A stretch of DNA of 64,000 nt from Tillandsia leiboldiana (Eukaryota > Streptophyta > Magnoliopsida > Poales > Bromeliaceae), in NCBI GenBank assembly GCA_029204045.2, contig CM055071.1, positions 15,521,161-15,585,160 on the forward strand, given 5' to 3'. Both the position numbers and the translations under genes were made by a program. The notes beneath the pieces were generated by a model. It was given only the letters and a program-made list of their open reading frames with translations, was not told the DNA's origin and searched no databases. This document shows positions 38,632 through 49,900 of the stretch, piece after piece. How positions within the stretch are numbered: the stretch's first letter is position 1; each line of letters begins with the position of its first letter.

Positions 38632-40077
38632 ATGGTGATCACTTGGATTATTTTCCTACTTGCTGCTATGGTACATACGAGAGACACTGTCAAGCCCAAG
38701 AGGGCTAAGAAGGCTAAGAAAGCAAAGAAAACTAAAGATGATTCCGATACAGAATCTGAAATAGAATCAATTGACTGGGATGAACTGCAAGTTGAAGCAA
38801 CGACTGTTCCCACTGCTTCAAAGGGAAAAGCGCCTGCGGAAACATCGAAGGCTCCGCCTACCGCTGCTGAAAAAGGCAAAGCTCCAATGGAAGAAACTTC
38901 TGGGAAGACAAGAAGAAAAAGTGTTGCTCGCAAGAGAGGGAGTGCTCGAGGAATCTCCATTGAGCAACCAGCTGCTGGCCAAGCACCTCCACAAGACTTT
39001 GTCAGCTCGGCTAGGATAAAGGAGTTTGAAAACAGAGAATGCATTGGCGAAAGGCATGTTGATGTCAAGGCCTTGAAAGAGCGTTCTCGGGCATTTGGGA
39101 TTTTATTTGACCAGATAGGTCTTGCCCCCATTTGCGACTTCCCGGAGACCACTGGGTATTGTCTTCACTCAGTAAGGATGTTTTATCAGAATGCCTGCTA
39201 TCTAGTTGATCAGGAAAGCGGGCGTCGGGATTTTCAAACATTAGTCAAGAATGTCAGAATTAAAGTAACGCCTCAGCTAATTGGAGAAGTATTAGGGATG
39301 GACGCCCGAGCCGATGGCACTCATTACCTGAAGAATCAAGCCTTCAACACCTACTCCTGGAGAGTGGTAGTTGATGGAATCTGTGTTCCAGATACACGGT
39401 CGACAGGAAACTCCGTTTTCTCGAAAGAACTACGACTAGAGTACCGCTCCTTAAACCTCATTGCTTGTTATAATATTATTCCAAACATGAACACAAAGGT
39501 TCTTCGGTGGGAAAGAATGATATTCTTCTATCTACTTGGAAACCCCTCAGCAGCAATGGGAGCTAACTTAAACATTCCTTACGTCATCTGGTCGAGGATG
39601 GCACGATATGTGGAGCATGCTCACCCGTCAGAGAGACTACCTTATCCAATGATCATCATGCGCATTCTTCGCAAATTTAACGCTGACACAAATGCGAGCT
39701 CCTATATGCACAGTCTAGGAACGATCAATGAAACATCAATTGTAAAGTCTCTCTCGACGAAGCCAGATGAACCCTTCATACCTCTTCACCGGCAACGAGC
39801 ACAACAACAACGAGCGACAACCTCTGCACCGGCAGAAACTCCTCCGGTTCCACCAGCACAGCAGGCACCTCCATCCACTTCTGATGATGATGCGTCAGTG
39901 AGCTCAATCTTTAAGGAACAACAGCGACTCTCAAACGAGCAAGAGCGCATGGCTACTGATGTCGCTGAAATAAAAGAGGATATCAAAGAAGTTAAGAAGG
40001 AACAAGCTTCTATAAACAAACGGATCAAGAAAATGTTTCAAAAGCTTGGGTGTATCAGCTCCGACGACTCAGCATAA
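38632..40077 (+). CDS. Sirevirus envelope-like (extra ORF) protein, 481 aa, intact
   Basis: The start ATG 38632 (MVITWIIFLLAAMVHTR) is the first after the predicted acceptor. The frame extends 13 codons further upstream but without an ATG. An alternative start is the MVHTR Met 12 codons in. A short hydrophobic N-terminus (about 12 residues) is followed by a Lys-rich patch and an acidic Ser-rich stretch. The central domain (about residues 120-350) carries VRMFYQNACYL, VKNVRIKVTPQLIGEVLGM and the RWERMIFFYLL region. It looks like the family annotated 'putative plant transposon protein'. A Pro/Gln-rich linker follows. The C-terminal coiled coil is EQERMATDVAEIKEDIKEV onward. An extra gene after pol is the Sirevirus hallmark, and coiled coils are known in such proteins. 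Its function is unproven. No frame damage is visible, unlike gag and pol here. Confidence 0.85.
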   Translation: MVITWIIFLLAAMVHTRDTVKPKRAKKAKKAKKTKDDSDTESEIESIDWDELQVEATTVPTASKGKAPAETSKAPPTAAEKGKAPMEETSGKTRRKSVARKRGSARGISIEQPAAGQAPPQDFVSSARIKEFENRECIGERHVDVKALKERSRAFGILFDQIGLAPICDFPETTGYCLHSVRMFYQNACYLVDQESGRRDFQTLVKNVRIKVTPQLIGEVLGMDARADGTHYLKNQAFNTYSWRVVVDGICVPDTRSTGNSVFSKELRLEYRSLNLIACYNIIPNMNTKVLRWERMIFFYLLGNPSAAMGANLNIPYVIWSRMARYVEHAHPSERLPYPMIIMRILRKFNADTNASSYMHSLGTINETSIVKSLSTKPDEPFIPLHRQRAQQQRATTSAPAETPPVPPAQQAPPSTSDDDASVSSIFKEQQRLSNEQERMATDVAEIKEDIKEVKKEQASINKRIKKMFQKLGCISSDDSA

Positions 40078-40202
40078 AGTTTTTCTTCTTTTCTCTAATC
40101 TTTCTTTTGCAGGTTTTAAGTTTTTGTTCTTATTTAGTTCTCAGGTTTTTCTTTATTTTGTTGTTATTTAACTCTCCTTAATTTTTGTAAATTTGGCTTT
40201 GT

Positions 40203-40224
40203 TTGTGACAAAAAGGGGGAGAGA
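40203..40224 (+). other. Second polypurine tract of SirB
   Basis: AAAAAGGGGGAGAGAG about 130 bases after the envelope-like stop and 600 before the LTR. Sireviruses are known for multiple polypurine tracts. Confidence 0.7.
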
Positions 40225-40807
40225 GTTTAGAGAACTTGAACAATGATATTGTGAAAATTGTGATCTTGTATACATCAAGGTACAATGATGACTGCATCAA
40301 GGTACAATGATGAACAATGCTGATGAAGATTTTGTATACATCAAGGTAAGTATCACTTCAACTTCAACTTTGGTTTTTATCTTGTGATTGTTTGCATGTC
40401 TCGACTAACTATTCGACTAACTATTTGGGCATGTAATATGACTAACAAGTTGATGTTGGACTAACATTTTGTGACATTTGGTTTTTAATTGCATAGAAGA
40501 TATGTTGGTTTTTGACTATGATTCTCTTACATATCTGAATTCTCAAATGTCATGATGATCAGATAAACTCTATCTCTGTACTAGGTTTTGTATGCGAAAT
40601 AATCTTGAGGTATCTAACGATCTCTTTTTGTCAAGAATGATTTCTTTGTGCAGAGAGTACAGATGTCTAAGTCTAGAGTCTGTTTTAGGAGTTTATTTCA
40701 TGTTTTAAATTTTTGGATCTCCATTGTAAATTTTTGTTGTATGGTGATAGCAACAAAAATATCTTTTTGAATTTTCTTGAGTGGATCTGTGTTTTGTCAC
40801 GAAACCG

Positions 40808-40821
40808 CCAAAGGGGGAGAT
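40808..40821 (+). other. Polypurine tract of SirB
   Basis: CAAAGGGGGAGAT immediately before the 3' LTR TGTTACGG, preceded by GTCACGAAACCGC. It is identical in type to SirA's tract. Confidence 0.88.
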
Positions 40822-42172
40822 TGTTACGGAATTTGAGTTGGCGTAGTTTCGTGAAAGTCTCAAGTCTTGAAGATTGAAGGTGAAGAAAGTTGGATCATTT
40901 AACTCAATCTCAAGAAAGAAGAATTCAAAAAGATCAGGTATGTTTAACCTAAGATTTTGTGTGATCCGAATACTTCTTGTAGTGTAGAAACACTTGGAAG
41001 AATCTTTCATTGCATAAAAATCAAAAACTGGACTTGGGACATGTTCAGGATCCGGATCAGGTTGTTCGATCCGGATCCCGAAGGTGGTTTGTTCATACAC
41101 CAGTTCAATCCGGATCGTAGCCTCTCTTGATCCGGATCCCGAACACTGAGTTTACCATCTTCCTTGAACGATCCGGATCAGGCTTCGCAATCCGGATCCC
41201 GAACGTTGATGTTTGGTGAACTGTATGAACGATCCGGATCAAGCACTTCGATTCGGATCCCGAACCTTCGTTTTTCTGGAATTACTTGACTCGTTACGAC
41301 GATCCGGATCACAGCTAATCCGATCCGGATCGCCGTCCGTAAAATTTCCAGAAATGTTAGGTTTTTGATTCTTATCTCCTTCCTAGGGTTTCTAACCTAT
41401 AAATAGACCCTATGATTCATTTCCTAGGTGAGGCCGATAAAAAGGAAAATAGCCGTCATTTTCATATATCATCTTTTACGGCTCTAGATCCACATATAGA
41501 GAAGAAAGGAAATCATTAGAGAACACTCTATGTTTCTTCATCTATATTGATTAGTTTGATTCTAGGTTTTCATACTCACATCTTGAGTTGAATCAAACTA
41601 ATGAATACTTAGATGGTATTTTCGATCTATCTTTGATCTAAGTATTCGGCGGATCATCACCACCCAAAAACAATGATTTACCCCAAAAATCGGCGCGTGG
41701 ATTCGCGTGTCCTTGTGGATTCAAGGTTCAACCGCTCTCGTGGATTCGGAGCGAGACACGTTCGTGGATTCGAAGGGTGCTATTGGGTGAAGACCGTGGA
41801 TTCGGTCGGACGTCGTGGATTCGACGTTGGACGCCGTGGATTCGGCGTTGGGCGCAGATCGTGGATTCGAGAAGCGTCGCGGAGCGAGCGGAGAAGATCC
41901 TCTAGGAGCGTATGGAAAAGGTTGAGTCGTAAGTGTGTACGGTAAATCACCTTGTACGTGTTTTAATTCTAGTGGATTTCTGCCGTGTTATCGGTCCCGT
42001 GGTTTTTTACTCCGGTGATGGAGTTTTCCACGTAAAAATCTTGCGTATTATTTTTATTTCCGCATTGGGTTTTTATCGCAACGATTTTTTGAGTGTTTAT
42101 ACGTTTACACCTATTCACCCCCCTCTAGGTGTTTTTTCCCCTATTTAGATCCTTATTATATATAACCCAACA
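40822..42172 (+). repeat. 3' LTR of SirB (1351 bp)
   Basis: Same length as the 5' LTR. It holds the U3 palindrome cluster (41049-41335), the TATA box (41398-41405) and the eight-hairpin array (41694-41874). Here hairpin seven is perfect (ACGCCG/CGGCGT). Confidence 0.93.
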
Positions 42173-42193
42173 ACAAAAAGCCGTAACACATCG

Positions 42194-42690
42194 GATTTAT
42201 ATGTTCGAGCGTGGGTTGCACCGGGATCTTTACCAGTTTGTCCGTTCTTGCCGATTGCAGACTTTGGACGCATCTATGGAGTAGGCACTCTATGTTGAGC
42301 GTGGGGAGGTGGTGATGGACGAGGTAGCTCCGGCTCCCGCAGTGATTCAGGGGGCGAAGCGCCCAGCACAGGATGACGAGGGACACACGAGTCGGTAGGG
42401 ACCTCTGAGACCTCCACAATCTCACCTTGAGGATCGTGGGTTTCAGAGGCGCCAGAGATCAGGTGGGCCCCCGCAGCAGCCGCAGTATCAGCAGCATCAG
42501 CAGCGACAGCAGTCTCAGCAGCAGTACCCCCGACAGCAACGGTATTGGCATCAGCGACAGGAGCGGTGTGTTATCTGTGGTGGACCCTATCCACCGTCGT
42601 AGTGTGACCAGAGGCAGGGACGGTGCTTCCTATGTGGAGAGTTGGGACATTTTCGCGCAGCTTGCCCGCAAGCCATTCTGTCTGTGCGGC
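42194..42690 (+). pseudogene. gag: NA2 gag, C-terminal part, three amber stops
   Basis: The frame resumes across the SirA site with IYMFERGLHRDLYQF, VERGEVVMDEVAP, a Gln-rich run, CVICGGPYP and one zinc knuckle CFLCGELGHFRAAC (42624-42665). All three stops are TAG (near 42278, 42396 and 42600), and in each the context suits a former CAG Gln codon. CAG is a plant CHG methylation site, so deamination is the simplest cause. Gag is therefore dead in this copy but was recently complete. Confidence 0.88.
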
Positions 42691-43632
42691 CTATCGCGAC
42701 AGCACCCCCTTGCCTATTCAGGAAGCGGAAGCCACTTCGGCACACCGTCAGACAGAGTGGGTCACGACTTCAGGACAGATGGGACGACGACCCTCAGTAC
42801 CCAGTGGACGGGTTTATGCGGCCCAGGTGGAGGGCACTCCGGCAGCGGATCGTGTCGTCGCAGGTATGATTTTATTTTTCAGCCAGCTGAGCTTGAGCAT
42901 TTCTGTACTGCTGTTTTTCTTGCATATGTTAGTAGGACATTTGCATCTCTGCATGGATAAGAGATAGGGCTATCACTACATGCATTAGCGGTTAGATTCC
43001 TTACGGTATCCTGCGAGTTGAGGAGAATTGCGGTGCATGATCAGTACAGTTGAGACTTGGGACTATACCGGCAGGTGTGACGGTTCAGGGACAGCTCCAA
43101 GACTTTGATTGAACACACGGGTAGGACCGATTGGTGCAGTATCGTGCAACGACTGATTGTGGAATGAGAGCAGTCACCCATCCGCGAGTTGGACAGGAGG
43201 AGTTCATTTTCACGGGTTGCCGAAGTATCCTTCCTACAGCGTTGGCTTCAGCAGCATTGGACAGACGCCACCTCGGGAGCATTTGTGATGGTTAGGACTA
43301 GAGGTTGTGTCCTTAGAGGTCCCGGTTAGATTTTAGCTTTTGTTTTGTAGCCACAACAGGAATGGCATCAACACTTTTCTCCCTTTTTCTTGCCTTTGTG
43401 CTGAAATTTACGAACAGGACGAAAACTTCGAAAGGCTACTTCAGAAATGGAGACAGTGCCCGAACCTGTTCTTTTTTGATTAGGGCGAAGGCACTGGTCT
43501 TTCAGAATTTTTAGACTTTTAATTTCAGCTATTTTCTAAATAGAGAGTTGGGGCCTTACTTTTCTTATTAGATTGTGTTGGCGTTCTTTGTGTTGTCTTA
43601 GTCGGGGTGGTCTTGTTGTTGTGGTTTGTTAT
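42691..43632 (+). other. NA2 internal 3' region without pol
   Basis: A short coding trace (VEGTPAADRVVAGM, about 42832-42870) sits where the protease would start, but the protease motif never follows. 43038-43262 is shared with NA1 (14829-15040). The rest is AT-rich and unrecognised. Polypurine tract and LTR follow. Confidence 0.7.
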
Positions 43633-43669
43633 AGTTTCGAGGACGAAACTTTCTTTTAGTAGAGGAGGA
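43633..43669 (+). promoter_or_regulatory. Pre-LTR stem-loop and polypurine tract of NA2
   Basis: AGTTTCG/AGGA/CGAAACT (43633-43650), then AGAGGAGGA (43661-43669) directly before the LTR TGTAGTG. Confidence 0.82.
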
Positions 43670-44106
43670 TGTAGTGACCCCGATCCCCGTGTAGCTTCTC
43701 CCATGACCCGTGATGTAAAACACCTATTGTTGGTGTGTGGGACCCGCAACGCGTCAAATGGACGCGCTGGACGGACTTAGTGAGGCTTCGGGATTGAGCC
43801 TGCCTTCCGGCTATTTTTGTTGGAATTTAGTAAGGGCTTTAGGCTAATCTGAGGTCATATTTGGATTCAGCGCGAAAAAACGTCGAAAATCGGCTATTTA
43901 CTTGCCATTTTCGGAGTCCGGATGCCCAAAAACAGACCCCCGAAAGTTTTTCGCACGTTTTGGTGCATGGGGGAGGCCGTGGACCTGCCTGGTGCCACGT
44001 GGCACCATCGGATTGGCCGGTGCATGCGGCGTGGTCCACGGAAACATGGCGCTGGTGCATGGGCCGGCGGAGGGGACACGTGGCGGCTCGTGATTGGCGG
44101 GCTCTG
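43670..44106 (+). repeat. 3' LTR of NA2, first part
   Basis: It matches 22937-23377 of the 5' LTR. Tek4 interrupts it at 44106; it resumes at 54827. Confidence 0.92.
44102..44106. other. TSD CTCTG, left copy (Tek4)
   Basis: CTCTG precedes Tek4's TGTCACG end, and CTCTG follows at 54822-54826. Joining the flanks restores the GGGCTCTGTGTGC of the NA2 5' LTR. Confidence 0.92.
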
Positions 44107-44424
44107 TGTCACGCCCCGGGGGTTTTGTTTTAGCGGAAACGATTCATAAAAGTCGAATATTTGATGTGTGAATTTTTTTTTTTTGTTTTTAAAAGAAGAA
44201 ACCCCTCTCCCCCGGCACGTGCCCAGACCCGCCACACATACATGGTCACTCTGCAAACGTGCAGAGTCTCCCCTGTACATGCACGGCGTAGCGTTCGGTA
44301 CATGTTCTAACATGCGCAACCAATCAATCACAACAATCATTCACAACCAACCAGCATTCTAAACTGATAAACGAAGATCACATGGCCGATCGGTTTGGAA
44401 AGGATAAATCCACAATTTTGAAAG

Positions 44425-44512
44425 AGCGCCTACCCGGCGCTTACGTTTTGAAAGCTAGTTTTCGAAGTCAGCATAAATCCACAAGGTTTGAAAGCGGTGC
44501 CCACCCGACACC
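44425..44512 (-). other. Pair of short hairpins in Tek4 LTR
   Basis: On the minus strand: GGTGTC/GGGTG/GGCACC (44512-44496) and AGCGCC/GGGTA/GGCGCT (44441-44425). The first is fully paired only on the minus strand (one G-U), the expected RNA sense. Confidence 0.65.
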
Positions 44513-45689
44513 AAGTTTTTAAAGACGGTTTTCGCAATCCTTTCTTTGGCTTCTGCCCTTTTGGTTTTTAAATGGCCGATAGAAATAAAAGGGAAAATAT
44601 TGCACCAGGGGCACCAAATGTAGCCCGTACCGACATCCATGCCGACCCCACGAGGGTATCGCGAACCACTCACATAACTACAAAGTAATGAAAAGCGAGA
44701 ATAAAAGAATAAATACAGTCCAGGGTCCCCAGCGACCCAGCTGCTCCTGTCCCGTCCTCACCACCGCCTACCTCTCTCCCCGTCTGGACCCTGTCACGAA
44801 GTGGGATGTCAGTGACGCAGAAATAGTAAAGTAGGAGAATATAGTAAAACAAACCGTGAAGACAACCGGAGCAACCACCCTCCCAAGGAGGAAAGGCAAC
44901 CTGTACACCTGCATCCTGTAATACCCGGGCACGTCGGACAGCTAAACCGACGGCCCACACCGTACCTGCAGAAACCCGACCACGCCGGACAACTAAACCG
45001 ACGGGTCGCACCGCTCGCACCTCGGCGCCTCAACCCCACAACTAATAAGGGGCCCCACTACGTCACCTCGTGGGTATACACGGGTCATAGACCACTTTTC
45101 CGGAAAAGCGCACCCTTTGCGGTGGCCAAACCGCGGGTGCGCGTGTGGCAACCTCGAGCCAAGTAACCGTAACCACCATCATGTCAGCATCATAATATAA
45201 ATAACAAGAGTAATGAGGTAAATGAGGTAAAGTGCATAATCGAAAACAAGGTAATATTGCGCGCACTCGAAGGTGGCCCGCTGACATATAAGGGTTAAAA
45301 AGAGAATCACCGTCGGCAACCGACGCTAATCACTATAGCGAACCCACTAACATGCATAAGCTATCGCCCATCATTATTTAACCCCAGTACACTTAGAATA
45401 GACCCCGTCCAACATGATAGAATTTAGAGGCTAGGAATAAAGTAAATACAACCCACCTGTCGCTAGTAGAAAAACCACGCTCGGCTCCCCGCGTCCCGGC
45501 GCGCTCCCCGAAGCTGCAAAATGGGATCCCCGGGCGGGGAGGTCAAGAACCTTTAAACGCGAAGTAAGGAAAAGCCCCAACACCGGCCGGCCCCCGACGG
45601 CAGCGACCGAACCCCCCACGCGCCGCCGTGCTGTCCGCGCGGCGCCTCGCATGTGCGGGCTGCCCCGCGGCTACCCCGGATGCGGGTGC

Positions 45690-46240
45690 CCCGCACGGCA
45701 CCCCCGCATGCGCGGGCTGCACCGCGCGGTGCCCCCGCATGCGCGGGCTGCCCCACGCGGCGCCCCGCATGCGGGTGCCCCGCATGGCACCCCCGCATGC
45801 ACGGGCCGCACCGGGCGGTGCCCCCGCATGCGCGGGCTGCCCCGCGCGGCGCCCCGCATGCGGGTGCCCCGCACGGCACCCCCGCATGCGCGGGCTGCAC
45901 CGCGCGGTGCCCCCGCATGCGCGGGCTGCCCCGCGCGGCGCCCCGCATGCGGGTGCCCCGCACGGCGCCCCCGCATGCGCGGGCTGCACCGCGCGGTGCC
46001 CCCGCATGCGCGGGCTGCCCCGCGCGGCGCCCCGCATGCGGGTGCCCCGCACGGCGCCCCCGCATGCGCGGGTTGCACCGCGCGGTGCCCCCGCATGCGC
46101 GGGCTGCCCCGCGCGGCGCCCCGCATGCGGGTGCCCCGCACGGCACCCCCGCATGCGCGGGCGGCCCCGCACGGCGCCCCGCATGCGGGTGCCCCGCGCG
46201 GCGCCCCCGCATGCGCGGGTTGCCCCGCGCGGCGCTCCGC
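45690..46240 (-). repeat. GC minisatellite of about 89 bp, Tek4 3' LTR
   Basis: GCATGCGGGTG recurs at about 45768, 45857, 45945, 46034, 46123 and 46181, giving a period of 88-89 bp with a shorter last unit. Each unit holds palindromes around GCATGC (CCCGCATGCGGG and CCGCATGCGCGG). It lies in predicted intron 1. Confidence 0.92.
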
Positions 46241-46979
46241 GTGCGATGGCACGCCCCTCTCCTTCCATCTCCGACGAAATCAAGAAACCCCCCCCTCGCT
46301 CGTGACGAGAAAAGACAAGAAAAGGAAACGAAAGCACGGCTCACCTTGTTTTGGTCGGTACCGGGCGAAGGAGAGGGATCGTCCTCTTCGCGTTCGTCGG
46401 ATCTTTGCGGGGAGGCGATCGATCTCTTCTCTTCCACGCCGGCCGATGGAAAGGACGAGGGTTTTGGGGAACCGCTCCTCGTCCACGCTCGGATATTGTA
46501 CGCCAAGGAGGGGGAGGCGACGTTTAGGAAACCTAATTCCCAAGGCCGACTACTTAGACGTTTTGGGCGTAGTGGATTTTGGACCCCAAATTAATTTTAA
46601 CCCCTCGAGTGAAAGGAAAACAAAAAGGGGTGGTTTAATCCCATACCTCAAACTGATCGACTAAAATCGATCTGATTGCGGACCAGAGTTCGGTCCGCCC
46701 CCGGTAATTGTGTAAGTCACCTGGGCTACGGTACCAGCTTCCGGAATTTATTCTGGGAGATCCGGGGGTCGGAATCCAAAACCGATCGCACCGCCGGTCT
46801 CCGTTTCGCGAGCTTTATTAACCAAAAATACCCGCGAGCCCCGACCGTCTGCCCAGAAAAACAAGGAAAAATTACCCTCGAACCCCTATTGTCAACCAGA
46901 CGGTTCAATAAAAATCGACGGAAAGCCCCGAAAGGCAAAATAAATCCGCGGTTATCACACCACTCACCTCTAAAAAATG

Positions 46980-46997
46980 AGTTTCGTCCTCGAAACT
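46980..46997 (-). promoter_or_regulatory. Pre-LTR stem-loop of Tek4
   Basis: AGTTTCG/AGGA/CGAAACT on the minus strand, overlapping the pol end and about 20 bases from the 3' LTR. Confidence 0.78.
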
Positions 46998-49900
46998 CAG
47001 ACCCGGGTGGTGGTGAACAGGTTCGGGTAGTTCTCCCTCATTTTAGACTCCAGCTCCCATGTTGCTTCTCGCTCCTCGTGGTTGCTCCAGAGTACCTTCA
47101 CGTAGGGGATGGCTCGATTCCGCAGTGATTTGCTTTCCCTTGCCAGGATTCTCACGGGGGTTTCCTCGAAGCTTAGGTCTTCTTTAAGGTCGAGTATGGC
47201 GACATCCAGGATATGCGATGGATCGGAGAGGTATTTACGGAGCATCGAAACGTGGAAGACGTCATGGACTCGGTCAAGGTTTGGTGGTAGGGCAAGGCGG
47301 TACGCCACTGGGCCGATGCGTTCCAAAATCTCGAAAGGCCCTACAAACCGTGGGCTCAGTTTCCCTTTTAGCCCGAACCGCTTGACTCCTCTGGACGGCG
47401 AGACCCGCAAGAAAACATGCTCTCCCACTTGGAATTCCAAGTCGCGGCGCCTTTGGTCCGCGTAGCTCTTCTGGCGACTCTGGGCGGTTAGCAGGCGCTG
47501 TCTGATGAGGCGAACCTTCTCTTCCGTTTCCTCCACTAAGTCGGGCCCCAAGAATTTCCGTTCTCCCAGATCGTCCCAACAAATCGGGGATCGGCAGCGT
47601 CTTCCATATAAGGCCTCGTAGGGCGCCATCTGGATGCTGGCCTGGTAGCTGTTGTTGTAGGCGAATTCCACGAGAGGTAGGTAGCGTGACCACCCGATCC
47701 CCCAATCTAGTACACAGGCGCGAAGCAGGTCTTCGAGGGTTTGTATCACGCGCTCCGACTGTCCGTCCGTCTGAGGGTGGAAGGCTGTGCTGAACTGTAG
47801 TTTGGTTCCCATGGCTCGCTGAAGGCTCTGCCAAAATTTCGAGACAAAGCGCGTGTCTCTGTCCGAGGTGATCGATGCCGGCACTCCATGTAATCTCACG
47901 ATCTCACTGATATATGTTTGGGCCAACCGTTCTCGGGTCCAGGTCATATGAACTGGCAGAAAGTGTGCTGACTTGGTTAACCGGTCGACTACGACCCAAA
48001 TTGCGTCGTGGCCCTGGGGTGAACGTGGGAAGCCCGTGACAAAGTCCATGGTGATTTGCTCCCACTTCCACTCTGGCACCGGTAGGGGCTGTAGCTTCCC
48101 TGCTGGCCGCTGATGCTCGACCTTTATCCGTTGGCACACTAGGCAATGAGCTACATGTCGAGTGACGTCCCCCTTCATGTTGGGCCACCAGTAGATCTGT
48201 TTGAGGTCCCTGTACATCTTCGTGCCTCCTGGATGTGCCGCATAAGGGGCCCGGTGTGCCTCTGTCAAAATTACCTCCTTCAATTCCGACGAATCCGGCA
48301 CGCAGATCCGTCTGCGGAACCGTAGGGTGCCGTCGTCTTCCACTGCAAAGTCGCTCTCTTGGTCCAGGGGGATCTTGTCTCGTACGCGCTGTAGGTGTGG
48401 GTCGGTCTGTTGTCCCTCCCGGATCTTCTCAAGTAGCGTCGGCTTGACCACCAAGGTTAGGAGTTGCCTAACCGTGCCTGTCGGCACCACTTCCAACTGC
48501 ATTCGTGCGAACTCCGCTATCAAGTGGTTTTGCTCCGTTATCGCGCTCCTTGACGCCCCGTCTTGGCGTCCTTTCCTGCTCAGGGCGTCCGCCACCACGT
48601 TTGCCTTTCCGGGATGGTATTGTATCGTCAAGTCGTAGTCCTTCAACAACTCCAGCCACCGCCTCTGCCGCAAGTTTAATTCTTTTTGGGTAAAGATATA
48701 CTTAAGACTTTGATGATCCGAGAAGACGTTACAGTGGACCCCAAAGAGGTAGTGCCTCCACTGTTTTAAAACGAAGACTACTGCGGCCAGCTCCAAGTCG
48801 TGTATCGGGTAGTTCTTCTCGTAATCCTTTAGTTGCCTGGACGCGTAGGCAATCACTTTCCCCTGTTGCATCAGAACCCCACCCAGGCCGATCCCCGAGG
48901 CATCGCAGTACACTTCGTAATCTTCCCCGGGTGTCGGCAGCACAAGTATTGGTGCCCTGGTTAACCTCTTTTTGAGTTCCTCAAAGCTTTCCTGGCATTT
49001 GGCCGTCCATATGAACTTCTCCCCTTTTCTGGTCAACCGATTCAAAGGGGTAGCAATCTTCGCGAAACCCTCTACAAAACGCCTGTAGTATCCTGCCAGT
49101 CCTAGGAAACTGCGGACCTCTGTCACCGTCGTCGGCGGCTGCCAGTCGACCACGGACTCCACCTTCTTCGGATCCACGGAGATTCCCTGTGCCGAGATCA
49201 CATGTCCTAGGAAGCCGACTTCGCGTAGCCAGAACTCACACTTCTTGAGTTTAGCGAACAGCTCCTGTTCCAGGAGAGTTTGGAGGACTGTTTGCAAATG
49301 GTCCTCGTGTTCCTCGTCGGTAGTGGAGTAGATCAGTATGTCGTCGATGAAAACCACCACGAACCGATCCAGGAAGGGTCTGAAGATCCGGTTCATCATG
49401 TCCATGAAGACTGCGGGGGCGTTCGTGAGTCCAAAGGGCATAACCGTGAACTCGTAGTGGCCGTACCGGGTCCGGAAAGCAGTCTTCGGAATGTCCTTGT
49501 CCCGAACCCGGAGTTGGTGGTAGCCCGACTGTAAATCGATCTTGGAGAAGACCGTCGCCCCTCTCAGCTGGTCGAAGAGGTCATCTATTCTAGGTAGGGG
49601 GTACTTGTTTTTCTCTGTGACTTTGTTTATTCCTCTGTAATCAATGCAGAGACGCAGGCTTCCGTCTTTCTTCCGCACGAAGAGTACCGGTGCGCCCCAG
49701 GGTGACACACTCGGTCTTATGAACCCTTTATCCAAGAGGTCTTCCAGTTGTGCTTTAAGCTCCTTTAGTTCTGCGAAGGCCATTCGGTAAGGTGCCTTCG
49801 AAATAGGCTGCGTGCCCGGTAGTAGTTCGATGGGGAATTCCACCTCCCGTTCAGGGGGCATCCCAGGCAGTTCCGTGGGGAAGACGTCGGGGAAGTCCCT

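Larger units (their letters stand above)
33525..42172 (+). mobile_element. SirB: Ty1/copia Sirevirus-like element with envelope-like gene, rearranged pol
   Basis: Both LTRs are 1351 bp (33525-34875 and 40822-42172). By eye they differ at roughly a dozen sites, nearly all transitions, so insertion is fairly recent. Inside: primer site, gag start, 10-N gap, an inverted copy of gag and LTR end, an inverted pre-integrase scrap, RNase H, a long non-coding stretch and an intact envelope-like gene. Most of pol is missing or unassembled at the gap. The flanking TSD is ACAAA. Confidence 0.92.
27522..42188 (-). mobile_element. SirA: Ty1/copia Sirevirus-like element, gag only, split by SirB
   Basis: On the minus strand: a 5' LTR (42188-42178 + 33524-32397), primer site, gag (32362-30407), a 1.6 kb non-coding 3' region with several polypurine tracts, and a 3' LTR (28782-27522). 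Protease, integrase, reverse transcriptase, RNase H and any envelope-like gene are absent. Without SirB it is about 6.0 kb. The long gag with coiled coil and two zinc knuckles, and the multiple polypurine tracts, are Sirevirus traits. The TSD is CATCG. Confidence 0.9.
44107..46959 (-). repeat. 3' LTR of Tek4 (2853 bp)
   Basis: On the minus strand it starts TGTGATAACCGCGG (46959) and ends GGGGCGTGACA (44107). Predicted intron 1 is 46344 to 45514 and contains the GC minisatellite. Predicted intron 2 is 45456 to 44791. Then come hairpins at 44512-44425 and the long hairpin 44287-44230. Frames inside the minisatellite are not genes. Confidence 0.92.

Noticed and set aside
45543..46664. Overlapping 190-340 codon frames in the Tek4 LTR, with similar ones at 53320-54527 and 61242-62448
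   Set aside because: Same cause: an 89-bp GC minisatellite open in several frames, inside an LTR with no gene in related elements.
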